Positions 34,212-43,224 of a DNA stretch of 64,000 nucleotides are shown here, piece by piece (positions within the stretch are counted from its first letter, which is position 1; the number at the start of each line of letters is the position of its first letter). The notes beneath the pieces are model-generated. The model worked only from the letters and a program-made list of their open reading frames with translations, had not been told where the DNA came from and did not search any database. The stretch lies in contig JARKPO010000045.1 of the NCBI GenBank assembly GCA_029975215.1, forward strand, positions 62,001 to 126,000, written 5' to 3'. Both the position numbers and the translations under genes were made by a program. This DNA is from Levilinea sp. (GTDB taxonomy: Bacteria > Chloroflexota > Anaerolineae > Anaerolineales > Anaerolineaceae).

Positions 34212-36998
34212 TTACTGAAGGATGGAGAGCAGGGCATCCAGGGGCAGGTGGATGCGGACAGCACGGCGCTGACGGGCCAGCAGGGCCTCCAGATCACCCA
34301 GTGCCTGAGCGCGTTCCAACTTCCCGAAGGAAATGCCTTCATTGGGGATGTCTATGTCGGAGACTGGGTCGCTGGTGATTTGCAGGAAGAGGCCCGTATT
34401 GGGGCCGCCCTTGTGGAGCTGACCGGTGGAATGCAGGAAACGCGGCCCAAACCCCAGGGTGGTGGCGCAGCCGGTGCGCTGGAGGATGGCTTTGCGCACG
34501 GCTTGCAAGGTGCTCTGCGTCTTTGCATTGCGGGGCAGGTAGGCGTTGACGGCCACGAAGTCGCCGGGGCGCGCCTGCTGGAGGAAAGCCAAGACGGCTT
34601 CCTGAAGCGAGGCAGCCTGGGTGAGGCGGGGGAATGGCTGACCAAAGATTTTGACCTCGCCCTGAGACCAGATCGGCTTGCCCTCTTCCATTTGGCCTTT
34701 GTGCAGGTAATCCTCTACCTTTTGCTTGGTCAGAGTCTTGTTGAACTGCACATCGGGCTGGTCGAAACTGTTGACGCCCAGGAGCGAACAGGCCACAGCC
34801 GTGGCATATTCCCAACGGAAGAATTCTGCGCCGAGGTCGTAGCCGTCTTTGAGAGTCAGGGTGAAGAGGGGAAGCCCGGCTTTTTGCAGGCGGGCAGCAC
34901 GGGCATCTGCTTTCCCTGACAGGCGCAGATAGACAAACAGACGATCAGGGCCGTAAGCCGAGGCGGGCATGGGCGGTTCGAGATCAATGGGCAAGATGCC
35001 TTTGCCCTGCTTTCCGGAGGATTCGGCGATGAGTTGCTCCATCCAAGAGCCGAAAGAGGCCAATTCGGGATCTGTGAGGATGGTGAGCTTATCGCGCCCG
35101 TTCAGAGCAGCGCCGCCCAAAAGCGCGCCCAAAACTAGCCCGGGATTACGGCCAGAGGGAACGCCCGGCAGACATTCGCGGGCCAGTGCAGCGGCACGGG
35201 AAAGCAGTTCGGCGAGATCCAGACCAAGGAGGCCGGCAGGGACCAGGCCAAAAGCGGAGAGGACGGAATTGCGCCCGCCGATGGTGGGGTCAGCAAGGAA
35301 GACGCGGCGAAAACCGCGGCTGCGCGCCAGGGTATCCAGGGATGTGCCTGGGTCGGTGACAGCGATGAAGTGTTTTCCGGCATCAACACCCAGGCGGCGC
35401 TGAGCGCGGTGCCAGAAGTAATCGAGGAAGGCGTTGACTTCGCTGGTTCCGCCGGATTTGGAGGCAACGATGTAAACTGTTTTAGCGATGGGTGAGCGGC
35501 GAGCACTGGCAGCTACCTGCTGCGGGTCTGTGGAATCCAGGATGGAAAGAGCCAGTCCTGCGCGGCCGCGAGTGTGGGGCTTGCCGAAGGTGAGGGCCAG
35601 GACTTCGGGCGCCAGAGAGGAGCCGCCCATGCCGAGGAGGAGGGCATGCGTGTAGCCTTCGTCTAAAAGCTGTTGGCGCAGGGCATTGATCTCTGGAATT
35701 AACGTCTGGCTGGCATTGGGCGCGTCGAGCCAACCCATGCGCTGGCGAATTTCTTTCTGTCCGGCGGGGTCATCTGTCCAGAGGCTGGGGTCATGTTCGG
35801 CAATGCGGCGGGAGGCCTGGGATTTTTCCAGGTTGGAGATGGTTTGGGCGGTGACATCAGCCAGGGAGCTCAGGGCGGCCTGTTCGGCGCGGCAGCGTTG
35901 GCGGATGGTGTCGAGCAGGGCTGTGAAGGCATCCGAAAAAGCCTGAACACCCTCATCTTCCAATTCTTGGGTGACGGCGTCCATTGAGATGCCAACTTTT
36001 TCAATAGCGGCCAACGTCTCTTTGGCATCGGCCTCATGCCCTTGAATGGTCAGGGCGGCGCGGCCGTGATCGCGGAAGAGGTCTAAAGTTTGAGGCGGAA
36101 CGGTGTTGACCGTTTGCGGGGCGATGAGCTCTTCAACGTACAGCACGTCGCGGTAGGCAGGATTCTTGGTACTGGTGGATGCCCACAAAGCCCGCTGGGG
36201 TTTTGCACCCTGTTTTTGCAGGGCCTGGAAACGGGGACTGCTGAAGACTTCCTGGAATTTAAAGAAGGCCAGGCGGCTGTTGGCCACGGCCGCTTTGCCG
36301 AGCAGGCTGGAAATCTGTTCCGCCTGGGCCGGATTGCGGCTGACAGCTTTTTGCAGGAGGCTGTCCACTTTGGAATCAACACGGGAGACGAAGAAGGAAG
36401 CCACGGATGCGATTTCACCCAGAGGCAAACCAGCCGCCAGGCGATCTTCCAGGCCGCTGAGGTAAGCGTCCATGACTTCCATGTAGCGCTGAATGGAGAA
36501 GATCAGGGTGACATTGACATTGACACCGGCGGCGATGGCTTTTCGAATGGCGGGCAGTCCGGCTTTTGTGGCTGGAATTTTCACCATCAGGTTGGGGCGG
36601 TTGACGCGGCTGCGTAAGGCCAGAGCCTGCTGTAGGGTGGCCTCCGTGTCGTGTGCGAGGTAGGGGCTGACCTCCAGGCTGACGTAACCGTCGCCGCCTG
36701 CGGTAGATTCATACAAGGGCAGAAAGCAGTCTGCGGCGGCCTGGATATCTTCGACAGCCAGTTGGAAGAAAATGTCTTCGGCAGACCAGTTAGCCCAGGC
36801 CATAGGCTTGAGGGCGGCGTCGTAATCGTTGGATTTGGCAATGGCATTGTGAAATATGCTGGGGTTAGAGGTGATACCGCGAATATCCCCGCGGCGGATC
36901 ATCTCTGCCAATTCGCCGTTTTCCAACAGGCGGCGCTGAATATTGTCGTACCACAAAGACTGTCCCAGGGCGTGTAAGGCTTGAATGGGATTTGACAT
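34212..36998 (-). CDS. tal-pgi: Bifunctional transaldolase / phosphoglucose isomerase
   Basis: A 928-residue fusion. Residues 1 to about 370 are transaldolase, with T-S-N-P-S-I-F and the Schiff-base K140 in M-V-K-I-P-A-T. The rest is glucose-6-phosphate isomerase, with S-K-S-G-G-T-S-E and the sugar-phosphate SIS fold. One protein would thus join the non-oxidative pentose phosphate pathway to glycolysis. AGGAG precedes ATG. It is last in the operon tkt-rpiB-tal/pgi, two bases after rpiB. Confidence 0.95.
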   Translation of the reverse strand: MSNPIQALHALGQSLWYDNIQRRLLENGELAEMIRRGDIRGITSNPSIFHNAIAKSNDYDAALKPMAWANWSAEDIFFQLAVEDIQAAADCFLPLYESTAGGDGYVSLEVSPYLAHDTEATLQQALALRSRVNRPNLMVKIPATKAGLPAIRKAIAAGVNVNVTLIFSIQRYMEVMDAYLSGLEDRLAAGLPLGEIASVASFFVSRVDSKVDSLLQKAVSRNPAQAEQISSLLGKAAVANSRLAFFKFQEVFSSPRFQALQKQGAKPQRALWASTSTKNPAYRDVLYVEELIAPQTVNTVPPQTLDLFRDHGRAALTIQGHEADAKETLAAIEKVGISMDAVTQELEDEGVQAFSDAFTALLDTIRQRCRAEQAALSSLADVTAQTISNLEKSQASRRIAEHDPSLWTDDPAGQKEIRQRMGWLDAPNASQTLIPEINALRQQLLDEGYTHALLLGMGGSSLAPEVLALTFGKPHTRGRAGLALSILDSTDPQQVAASARRSPIAKTVYIVASKSGGTSEVNAFLDYFWHRAQRRLGVDAGKHFIAVTDPGTSLDTLARSRGFRRVFLADPTIGGRNSVLSAFGLVPAGLLGLDLAELLSRAAALARECLPGVPSGRNPGLVLGALLGGAALNGRDKLTILTDPELASFGSWMEQLIAESSGKQGKGILPIDLEPPMPASAYGPDRLFVYLRLSGKADARAARLQKAGLPLFTLTLKDGYDLGAEFFRWEYATAVACSLLGVNSFDQPDVQFNKTLTKQKVEDYLHKGQMEEGKPIWSQGEVKIFGQPFPRLTQAASLQEAVLAFLQQARPGDFVAVNAYLPRNAKTQSTLQAVRKAILQRTGCATTLGFGPRFLHSTGQLHKGGPNTGLFLQITSDPVSDIDIPNEGISFGKLERAQALGDLEALLARQRRAVRIHLPLDALLSILQ

Positions 36999-37000
36999 GG

Positions 37001-37447
37001 CTACTTCTCCTGCTCCACGGCCACGGTTTTTAGAAAACGGCGTTCAAAGCGCTCTTCGCCGCTGTAGTGCGCCCCCAAAAAGGCGCGCACCAGTTCTTTG
37101 GCCAGTTCGGTGCCGATGACGCGCCCGCCCAGGCAGAGCACGTTCATTTTGTCGTGCTCCACGCCCTGATGAGCGGAGTAGGTGTCGTGGCAGATGGCGG
37201 CATAGATTCCTTTGTGTTTATTGGCAGCGATGCATATGCCCACGCCTGACCCGCACATAAGAATACCGCGTTCAGCCTGACCTGCGTGAATGGCCGCGGC
37301 CACTCTGGCAGCGTAGTCGGGATAATCGGTGCTGGCGGGTGAGTCTGTGCCCAAGTCCAGAGGGTGGTGCCCAGCGGCGCGCACAGCCTCCAGTACGGCA
37401 TCTTTCAAGGGATACCCGCCGTGATCACAAGCGACTGCAACATTCAT
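37001..37447 (-). CDS. rpiB: Ribose-5-phosphate isomerase B
   Basis: A 148-residue RpiB/LacAB-fold isomerase interconverting ribulose 5-phosphate and ribose 5-phosphate. A-C-D-H-G-G-Y is at 6-12, the catalytic base is C65 in M-C-G-S-G-V-G, and I-C-H-D-T-Y-S-A follows. GGGAG lies seven bases before ATG. It sits between tkt and tal-pgi with gaps of 20 and 2 bases. Confidence 0.95.
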   Translation of the reverse strand: MNVAVACDHGGYPLKDAVLEAVRAAGHHPLDLGTDSPASTDYPDYAARVAAAIHAGQAERGILMCGSGVGICIAANKHKGIYAAICHDTYSAHQGVEHDKMNVLCLGGRVIGTELAKELVRAFLGAHYSGEERFERRFLKTVAVEQEK

Positions 37448-37467
37448 CGTCTTTCTCCCTCTTACGC

Positions 37468-39486
37468 TTAACTCTCGATAAAACCGAGCAGCTGGTGGGC
37501 CTGGGCAACTACATTGGCGGCGGTAAAGCCGTACTCTTCAAAAAGTTTTTTCGCAGGAGCCGATGCGCCGAAGGTTTCGATGCTGATCACTGCGCCTTTT
37601 TGACCGGTGTAACGTTCCCAGCCCATCTTGACGCCAGCTTCCACTGCCAGGCGCAGTTCGATGTTGCGGGGGAGGACATTTTTCTGATAATCCGCATCCT
37701 GGGCATCAAACAGCTCCCAACTGGGGAAGGAAACCAGACGGACGCCGTAGCCTTCGGCGGCCAGCTGCTCACCAGCTTCAATGATGAGCGATACTTCGGA
37801 GCCGGAGGCCATCAGAATGATTTGCGGGGCCACATCGCCCAGATCGGCGAGGATATACGCGCCGCGGTGCAAGCCGGAGGCGGGGGCAAAACGCCCGCGG
37901 TCAAGGGTGGGGACGTTCTGACGGGTGAGGGCCAGCAGAGTGGGCCCATTGCGGCGGCGAATGGCTGCGACCCAGGCTTCGGCGGTCTCATTGGCATCGG
38001 CGGGGCGGATGACGTTCAAATTGGGAATGGCGCGCAGGGCAGCCAGTTGTTCGACAGGTTGGTGAGTGGGGCCGTCTTCGCCCAGGCCGATGCTGTCATG
38101 GGTGAACAGCCAAATGGTGGGCAGGTGCGAAAGGGCCGACAGGCGAATGGCTGGCCGGTTGTAATCCGCAAAGACGAGGAAAGTGCCGCCCAGGGCGATG
38201 AGGCCTTTGTGCAGAGTGATGCCGTTGAGGATGGAGCCCATGGCATGTTCGCGCACGCCGTAATGGACATAGCGGCCGTCATAGGCGCCGGGCTGAATGG
38301 CATGGGTGTCGGCCAGCCAGGTGTTGTTGGAGGGGGTCAGGTCGGCGGAACCGCTGACCAGCTCCGGCAGGCGGGCGGCCAGGGCGTTGAGCACCTTGCC
38401 AGAGGCGGCGCGGGTGGCCATGCCTTTGGGATCGGCGGGGAAGACCGGCAGGTTTTGATCCCAACCGATGGGTAGTTCACCCTGCAAGCGGCGCTGCAAC
38501 TCGGCGGCTTTTTGGGGGTCCTGCTTCTTGTAAGCGGCAAATTGCTGGTTCCATTCTTGTTCCCACTGTGCGCCTCGTTCCACCGCCTGGCGGAAATGGG
38601 CGAGAATATCTTCGGGGATGAAGAAACGCGGCTGTTCCGGCCAACCAACGCGGGCCTTGGCAGCATTCAGTTCCTCATCCCCTGGGGGTTCTCCGTGGGC
38701 TTTGGAGGTATCCTGACGGGTGGGCAAACCGAAGCCGATGTGAGTGCGGCAGATGATCAGTGAAGGACGGGGATCAGCCTTGGCGGCCTGGATGGCCTGA
38801 TCAATGGCTTCGACATCGTTGCCATCTTCCACATGCAGTACCTGCCAACCGTAGGCCTGGAAGCGCGCCCCGCGGTCTTCCGTGAAGGACAAATCAGTGC
38901 TGCCGTCAATGGAGATGCGGTTATCGTCGTAGAGATAGATCAATTTGCCTAATTGGAGGTGACCCGCCAGCGAGGCTGCTTCGGCGGTGACGCCTTCCAT
39001 CAAGTCCCCGTCGGTGACAATGGCATAGACATAATGGTCGATGATGGGGTTTTCGGAGGTGTTGAAAGTGGCAGCCAGGTGGGCTTCAGCAAGGGCCATG
39101 CCCACGCCGTTAGCGAAACCCTGACCCAGGGGACCGGTGGTGACTTCGACGCCGGGAGTTTGGCCTACTTCGGGGTGGCCGGGGGTGATGCTGCCCCACT
39201 GCCGGAAACGGGTGAGGTCATCCAGCGAAACGGCAAAACCAGTCAGATGCAGCAGGCTGTAGAGCAGCATGGAGCCGTGGCCGCCGGACAAGACAAAGCG
39301 GTCGCGGTTAGCCCACTGGGGGTTTTGGGGGTTGAAGCGTAAATGGCGGGTCCAGATGGTGTAAGCCATCGCGGCTGTGCCCATGGGAAGGCCGGGGTGA
39401 CCGGAATTGGCGTTTTGAACGCCGTCTGCCGCCAAAAAGCGGATGGTTTGCACGGCGCGCTGCTGGATTTCCTTAAGATCGGTCAT
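37468..39486 (-). CDS. tkt: Transketolase
   Basis: A 672-residue thiamine-diphosphate enzyme. Motifs include [17 protein letters not shown], the ThDP/metal motif G-D-G-D-L-M-E-G...N-R-I-S-I-D-G and [16 protein letters not shown]. It transfers two-carbon units between sugar phosphates. The start at 39486 has GGAGG eight to nine bases upstream. It heads the pentose phosphate operon; a TGGTAAAAT -10 lies about 95 bases before the start. Confidence 0.96.
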   Translation of the reverse strand: MTDLKEIQQRAVQTIRFLAADGVQNANSGHPGLPMGTAAMAYTIWTRHLRFNPQNPQWANRDRFVLSGGHGSMLLYSLLHLTGFAVSLDDLTRFRQWGSITPGHPEVGQTPGVEVTTGPLGQGFANGVGMALAEAHLAATFNTSENPIIDHYVYAIVTDGDLMEGVTAEAASLAGHLQLGKLIYLYDDNRISIDGSTDLSFTEDRGARFQAYGWQVLHVEDGNDVEAIDQAIQAAKADPRPSLIICRTHIGFGLPTRQDTSKAHGEPPGDEELNAAKARVGWPEQPRFFIPEDILAHFRQAVERGAQWEQEWNQQFAAYKKQDPQKAAELQRRLQGELPIGWDQNLPVFPADPKGMATRAASGKVLNALAARLPELVSGSADLTPSNNTWLADTHAIQPGAYDGRYVHYGVREHAMGSILNGITLHKGLIALGGTFLVFADYNRPAIRLSALSHLPTIWLFTHDSIGLGEDGPTHQPVEQLAALRAIPNLNVIRPADANETAEAWVAAIRRRNGPTLLALTRQNVPTLDRGRFAPASGLHRGAYILADLGDVAPQIILMASGSEVSLIIEAGEQLAAEGYGVRLVSFPSWELFDAQDADYQKNVLPRNIELRLAVEAGVKMGWERYTGQKGAVISIETFGASAPAKKLFEEYGFTAANVVAQAHQLLGFIES

Positions 39487-39581
39487 GGGGGTATCCTCCA
39501 AACGATGAAAAATAGGGTCCTTGAAACAGGGTTTGGACACCCTGCTGTAAGCGAGGAGAAACAATTGCTGCCATTCATATC

Positions 39582-39590
39582 ATTTTACCA
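39582..39590 (-). promoter_or_regulatory. Extended -10 of the tkt operon
   Basis: TGGTAAAAT on the minus strand, with no convincing -35; the TG suggests an extended -10 promoter. It lies back to back with the TlpA promoter. Confidence 0.5.
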
Positions 39591-39622
39591 TGCAGGCTAA
39601 CGGCTGGTGGATTTTCATTTGC

Positions 39623-39651
39623 TTGACATAACATCATTCTCCCCGTAAGAT
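39623..39651 (+). promoter_or_regulatory. Consensus promoter, leaderless transcript
   Basis: TTGACA (39623-39628), 17 bases, TAAGAT (39646-39651). Seven bases separate the -10 from the ATG at 39659, so the transcript should begin at or next to the A of the start codon. No ribosome binding site is present. Confidence 0.75.
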
Positions 39652-39658
39652 TGAGCGC

Positions 39659-40234
39659 ATGGGAACGCTTTTTGGCCTTTTGACGCGAAGACGGTGGCGC
39701 TGGATTTCGGCGGCGGTGTTGGTCGCTGCGGCGCTGTGGGTGGCAGGGACAGCGCAATTTAGGCCAAAAACCGAAGCCGCAGAGCTTTCCACCGCGCCGA
39801 GGGAAGGGTTTAACGCTCCGGAATTTATCTTGAACACGTTAGATCAAAATAGCCTGGCGCTGAAGGATTTGCGTGGGCAGGCGGTGATTTTGAACTTCTG
39901 GGCCAGCTGGTGCCCGCCGTGCCAGGAAGAAATGCCGGCGATGCAGTCTGTTTATGAGACGTTTGCGGATCAGGGGCTGCAAATTGTGGCGGTGAACCTG
40001 GCGTTTCAGGACAGCACCGAAGCGGCTCAAGCCTTTGTGGATGAGCGGGGGTTGACTTTCCCGGTGGTGATGGACGAGGATGGTGAGGTGGCACGGCGGT
40101 ACCGTATCAGCGCGCTGCCGACCACCTTTTTTATTGATGCTGAGGGAGTCATTCAAGAAGTGGTCATGGGCGGTCCGCTGAGCGAAGCGCTGCTGTATAC
40201 GCGGGCGGAATCCCTGCTGGAAGGGGTGCGCTGA
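39659..40234 (+). CDS. TlpA/ResA-like membrane thioredoxin
   Basis: A 191-residue thiol-disulfide protein with an N-terminal membrane anchor (about 14-33) and an extracytoplasmic thioredoxin fold. The active site is W-C-P-P-C (C85, C88), as in TlpA/ResA, with cis-Pro in A-L-P-T-T-F. It would reduce or oxidise disulfides outside the membrane, for example in cytochrome c maturation or redox protection. The stop overlaps the next start by one base (TGATG). Probably translated from a leaderless mRNA. Confidence 0.9.
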   Translation: MGTLFGLLTRRRWRWISAAVLVAAALWVAGTAQFRPKTEAAELSTAPREGFNAPEFILNTLDQNSLALKDLRGQAVILNFWASWCPPCQEEMPAMQSVYETFADQGLQIVAVNLAFQDSTEAAQAFVDERGLTFPVVMDEDGEVARRYRISALPTTFFIDAEGVIQEVVMGGPLSEALLYTRAESLLEGVR

Positions 40235-41019
40235 TGCTGCCGACGCTGCAGCTTGGGCCGCTTTCTATTCAGACACCGGGGCTGATCCTTTTGGTGGCGC
40301 TGTGGATTGGCGTGGCACAGGCCAGCCGTCACGCGCCAAAATATGGACTTAGCCCAACAGCGATTGATACTATCACCCTGGTTGGGCTGTTGGTAGGAAT
40401 TGTGGGCGGAAGAGCGAGCTATGTGCTGCAAAATTTGTCCGCTTTCACCCGCGCGCCTTTGAACATCATCGCTTTGAACCCTGAGCTTTTCGACGTTTGG
40501 GGCGGACTTTTGGCCGCCGTATTGGCGGTGCTGATTTACATCCAGCGCAAAGGGCTGAGGTGGGCGGAGACGCTCGATGCACTGACGCCGGCTGCCGCGG
40601 TGGTGATGGTGGGGTTAGGCCTTTCGCACCTGGCGGCTGGGAGTGCCTACGGCCGCCCAACGGATTTGCCCTGGGGGTTAGATCTCTGGGGAGTTCCGCG
40701 CCACCCGACGCAGGTATATGAGACTCTTTTCGCGCTGGGAGTGGGAATTTTAATTTGGCCGCGAGACGCAAGAAAATTGGGCGTTTTTGGTTGGGAGGTG
40801 CGGCCGGGCGGTGTTTTTTGGGGATTTGTGGCCCTGAGCGCGCTGGCGCGCATCGTTTTAGAGACCTTTCTGGCAAAGCAAACCCTATGGCTGGGTTGGC
40901 TCTTGGCCGGACAGGTAACGGCTTGGGGCATTTTAGCGCTGGGGGTGTTTGCTTTGGGAAGGCGGCTGGTGTTTGTGGATGAACTACTTTCAGAACCAAC
41001 AGGAGTGACAGATGGATAA
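40234..41019 (+). CDS. Lgt-like membrane protein with altered active site
   Basis: A 261-residue polytopic protein with the Lgt fold: G-G-R-A-S-Y-V near 58, Y-G-R-P-T-D-L-P-W-G at 139-148 and R-H-P-T-Q-V-Y-E at 156-163. The prolipoprotein diacylglyceryl transferase residues differ: the H-G-G loop is W89-G-G, and the R-x-G-N-F-x-N-x-E stretch is L-S-H-L-A-A-G-S-A. It may be a non-canonical transferase or have another role. It overlaps folB by eight bases and is coupled to the TlpA-like gene. Confidence 0.75.
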   Translation: MLPTLQLGPLSIQTPGLILLVALWIGVAQASRHAPKYGLSPTAIDTITLVGLLVGIVGGRASYVLQNLSAFTRAPLNIIALNPELFDVWGGLLAAVLAVLIYIQRKGLRWAETLDALTPAAAVVMVGLGLSHLAAGSAYGRPTDLPWGLDLWGVPRHPTQVYETLFALGVGILIWPRDARKLGVFGWEVRPGGVFWGFVALSALARIVLETFLAKQTLWLGWLLAGQVTAWGILALGVFALGRRLVFVDELLSEPTGVTDG

Positions 41020-41365
41020 AATTCTGGTGAAGGACTTGTTGGTGCGCGGGGTCATTGGGGTGAGCGACCGGGAACGCGCCGAACCGCAAGATATTCTGAT
41101 CAACATCGTTCTCTACATGGACACTTCTGTGGCTGGGGCGACAGACCGTATTGAAGACAGTGTCAGTTACAGTGTGGTGGCGCGCAAGGTTTTTGGCCTG
41201 GTTGAAAAAGCGCACCGCTACACGGTGGAGGCGTTGGCCGAAGATATCGCCCATCTGTGCTTGCTGGAGGAAAAGGTGCAGCGGGTGATGGTGAGGGTGG
41301 AAAAGCCGGACGCAGTGCGCTTTGCGCGTTCGGTGGGGGTGGAAATTGAACGCGGACGTGAGTGA
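41012..41365 (+). CDS. folB: Dihydroneopterin aldolase
   Basis: A 117-residue FolB-family enzyme of folate synthesis, splitting dihydroneopterin to 6-hydroxymethyl-dihydropterin and glycolaldehyde. Landmarks are the N-terminal I-G-V-S-D-R-E-R, the S-Y-S-V-V-A segment, V-E-A-L-A-E-D-I-A and the catalytic-lysine region V-E-K-P. It starts inside the end of the Lgt-like gene, so is coupled to it. No other fol gene is adjacent. Confidence 0.9.
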   Translation: MDKILVKDLLVRGVIGVSDRERAEPQDILINIVLYMDTSVAGATDRIEDSVSYSVVARKVFGLVEKAHRYTVEALAEDIAHLCLLEEKVQRVMVRVEKPDAVRFARSVGVEIERGRE

Positions 41366-41382
41366 GCTGCGCAGGTGAATTA

Positions 41383-41430
41383 AAAAATACTGCTGCCCGT
41401 TCTGAAGATTGAGACGGGCAGCGTTTTATT
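41383..41430. terminator. Bidirectional intrinsic terminator
   Basis: A 9-bp stem (41392-41400 with 41414-41422) lies between the convergent folB and aminotransferase genes, with A-rich sequence before it and GUUUUAUU after it, so it can end transcripts on both strands. Confidence 0.85.
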
Positions 41431-42568
41431 AGAAGTCGAAATCGTGCAGGGCAGAAATGACCTGTTCCAGGTCGCTGGTGGTGAGGGCGTTGTGAAAGGG
41501 CAGGCGCAGGAGTCGGTCGGAGACATCCTCTGTGACGGGACAGTCGCCTGGACGGCCGCCGAACTGCTGGCCCATATCCGATAAGTGCAGGGGGAGGTAA
41601 TGAAAAACGCTGTAGATGCCGCGATCCTTGAGGTGTTGAATCAGGCGGGTGCGAATCTCCAGCGAGGGAAGCAGCAGATAAAACATGTGGTAGGCTTGCT
41701 GGGTGTATTCCGGCACGAAGGGCAGGCGCACATCGTGTGCGGCGGCCCAGCCAGATAGACCTGCCGCATAGGTTTCCCAAAGGTGCTGCCGCCGCGATTG
41801 GATGCTCTCCCAGGCCTCGAGTTGGCCGAAGAGGATGGCGGCCAGGATATCAGAGGGAAGGTAGCTGGAACCGACATCCACCCAGGTGTATTTATCCACC
41901 ATGCCGCGGAAAAACCGGCTGCGGTTGGTACCTTTTTCGCGAATGATCTCGGCGCGTTCCACCAGATCGGGCTGGTTGATGAGCAAGGCGCCGCCTTCAC
42001 CGCAGGTGATGTTTTTGGTTTCGTGAAAACTTTGGGTGGCCATCGCTCCCATCGTGCCCAAGAAACGGCCTTTGTACCGGCCAAACAGGCCGTGGGCATT
42101 ATCTTCCACCACAGCAACTTGGGCGCGGGAGGCAATTTCCAGAATGGTGTCCATTTCACAGGCCACGCCAGCGTAATGAACGGGGAGAACGGCGCGTGTG
42201 CGAGGGGTGAGGAGGGATTCGAGACGAGTTTCGTCCAGATTGAGCGTGTCGGGTCGAATATCAATAAATATGGGCCGCGCGCCGCGCAAGACAAAAGCAT
42301 TGACGGTGGAAACGAAGGTAAACGAGGGTACTATGACTTCGTCCCCCGGCTGAATGTTCAGCAAAAGGGCGGCCATCTCCAGGGCGTGGGTGCAGGAAGT
42401 CGTCAACAGGGCACGGCGAACCCCCAGCGTGTTTTCCAGGAAAGCGTGGCATTTCTTGGAGTAATAGCCGTCGCCGGAAATGTGCGCGCGGGAGAAGGCG
42501 TCCTGAATGTATTCCAGTTCTTTTCCGGCCAGGGACGGGCGGTTGAAATCAATCATAGGGGCGGACAT
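41429..42568 (-). CDS. rffA: dTDP-4-amino-4,6-dideoxygalactose transaminase (RffA type)
   Basis: A 379-residue PLP-dependent DegT/DnrJ/EryC1 aminotransferase. The TTSCTHALEMAAL loop, P-S-F-T-F-V-S-T, V-V-E-D-N-A-H-G, the PLP lysine in H-E-T-K-N-I and G-E-G-G-A-L are all typical of RffA/WecE. It would aminate dTDP-4-keto-6-deoxyglucose, the product of RfbB found 13 kb away. The ATG at 42568 is used; a GTG five codons earlier, two bases after the preceding stop, is also possible. Confidence 0.9.
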   Translation of the reverse strand: MSAPMIDFNRPSLAGKELEYIQDAFSRAHISGDGYYSKKCHAFLENTLGVRRALLTTSCTHALEMAALLLNIQPGDEVIVPSFTFVSTVNAFVLRGARPIFIDIRPDTLNLDETRLESLLTPRTRAVLPVHYAGVACEMDTILEIASRAQVAVVEDNAHGLFGRYKGRFLGTMGAMATQSFHETKNITCGEGGALLINQPDLVERAEIIREKGTNRSRFFRGMVDKYTWVDVGSSYLPSDILAAILFGQLEAWESIQSRRQHLWETYAAGLSGWAAAHDVRLPFVPEYTQQAYHMFYLLLPSLEIRTRLIQHLKDRGIYSVFHYLPLHLSDMGQQFGGRPGDCPVTEDVSDRLLRLPFHNALTTSDLEQVISALHDFDF

Positions 42569-42585
42569 GATGCTTTTTCCCACGG

Positions 42586-43224
42586 CTATTTGCGAATCAG
42601 CAGGGTGAAGTCATAGACGGTGTAATCATGCAGCAGGGCCACGTTGCGAGAAAAATGTGTTTTGCAGTAATCAAACAGGTAGCAAGGGTCGGCATAATAC
42701 AGATCGGGACGCATCTTTTCCGGATCGGAGTATTTGGTGAGGAAATTGACGGAAAACCCGCGGCGGGAGCGTTCGTTCATCACCTTGAGACAATCCAAGA
42801 CAAAGGGGGTCCATTCTTCGTATGAGGCGCGCAGCTTCATATTGAATACCCCACAGGCCACGGCATAATCAGCAGTGGGCACCTCAGAAAGCTGGTTGGT
42901 GAAGAAGAAGCGGTCTGGGTCGGGGTAATCCCGCTGGCCTTGCTCAATCATGGATTGAACGATGTCATAGCCGATGTAGCGGGTGAAAGGCAGGTTGACA
43001 TCCAGCATGTAGCCTGCAAAGGCACCATAGCCGCTGCCGTAATCCAGCAGGGTGAAAGGCTGCGAGGGGTCAATGATTTTGGCGAGCTGATCAAAGCGGA
43101 TACGGCGCGCGTCGTCGGAGTTCCAGTCTACGCCGCGGGCGGTGGCTCCATAATTTTGCAGCGTTTTGGCGAAGTACTCGCGAACCTCATCCAGGTGGTT
43201 TGAGGAGAGCGGCGGTTGGGTCAT
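42586..43224 (-). CDS. SAM-dependent class I methyltransferase
   Basis: A 212-residue Rossmann-fold methyltransferase. Motif I is L-L-D-Y-G-S-G-Y-G-A-F-A-G, followed by Y-I-G-Y-D-I-V-Q-S-M and A-C-G-V-F-N. The location between RffA- and WbqC-type genes points to a sugar substrate. It overlaps the WbqC gene by four bases (ATGA). Confidence 0.8.
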   Translation of the reverse strand: MTQPPLSSNHLDEVREYFAKTLQNYGATARGVDWNSDDARRIRFDQLAKIIDPSQPFTLLDYGSGYGAFAGYMLDVNLPFTRYIGYDIVQSMIEQGQRDYPDPDRFFFTNQLSEVPTADYAVACGVFNMKLRASYEEWTPFVLDCLKVMNERSRRGFSVNFLTKYSDPEKMRPDLYYADPCYLFDYCKTHFSRNVALLHDYTVYDFTLLIRK

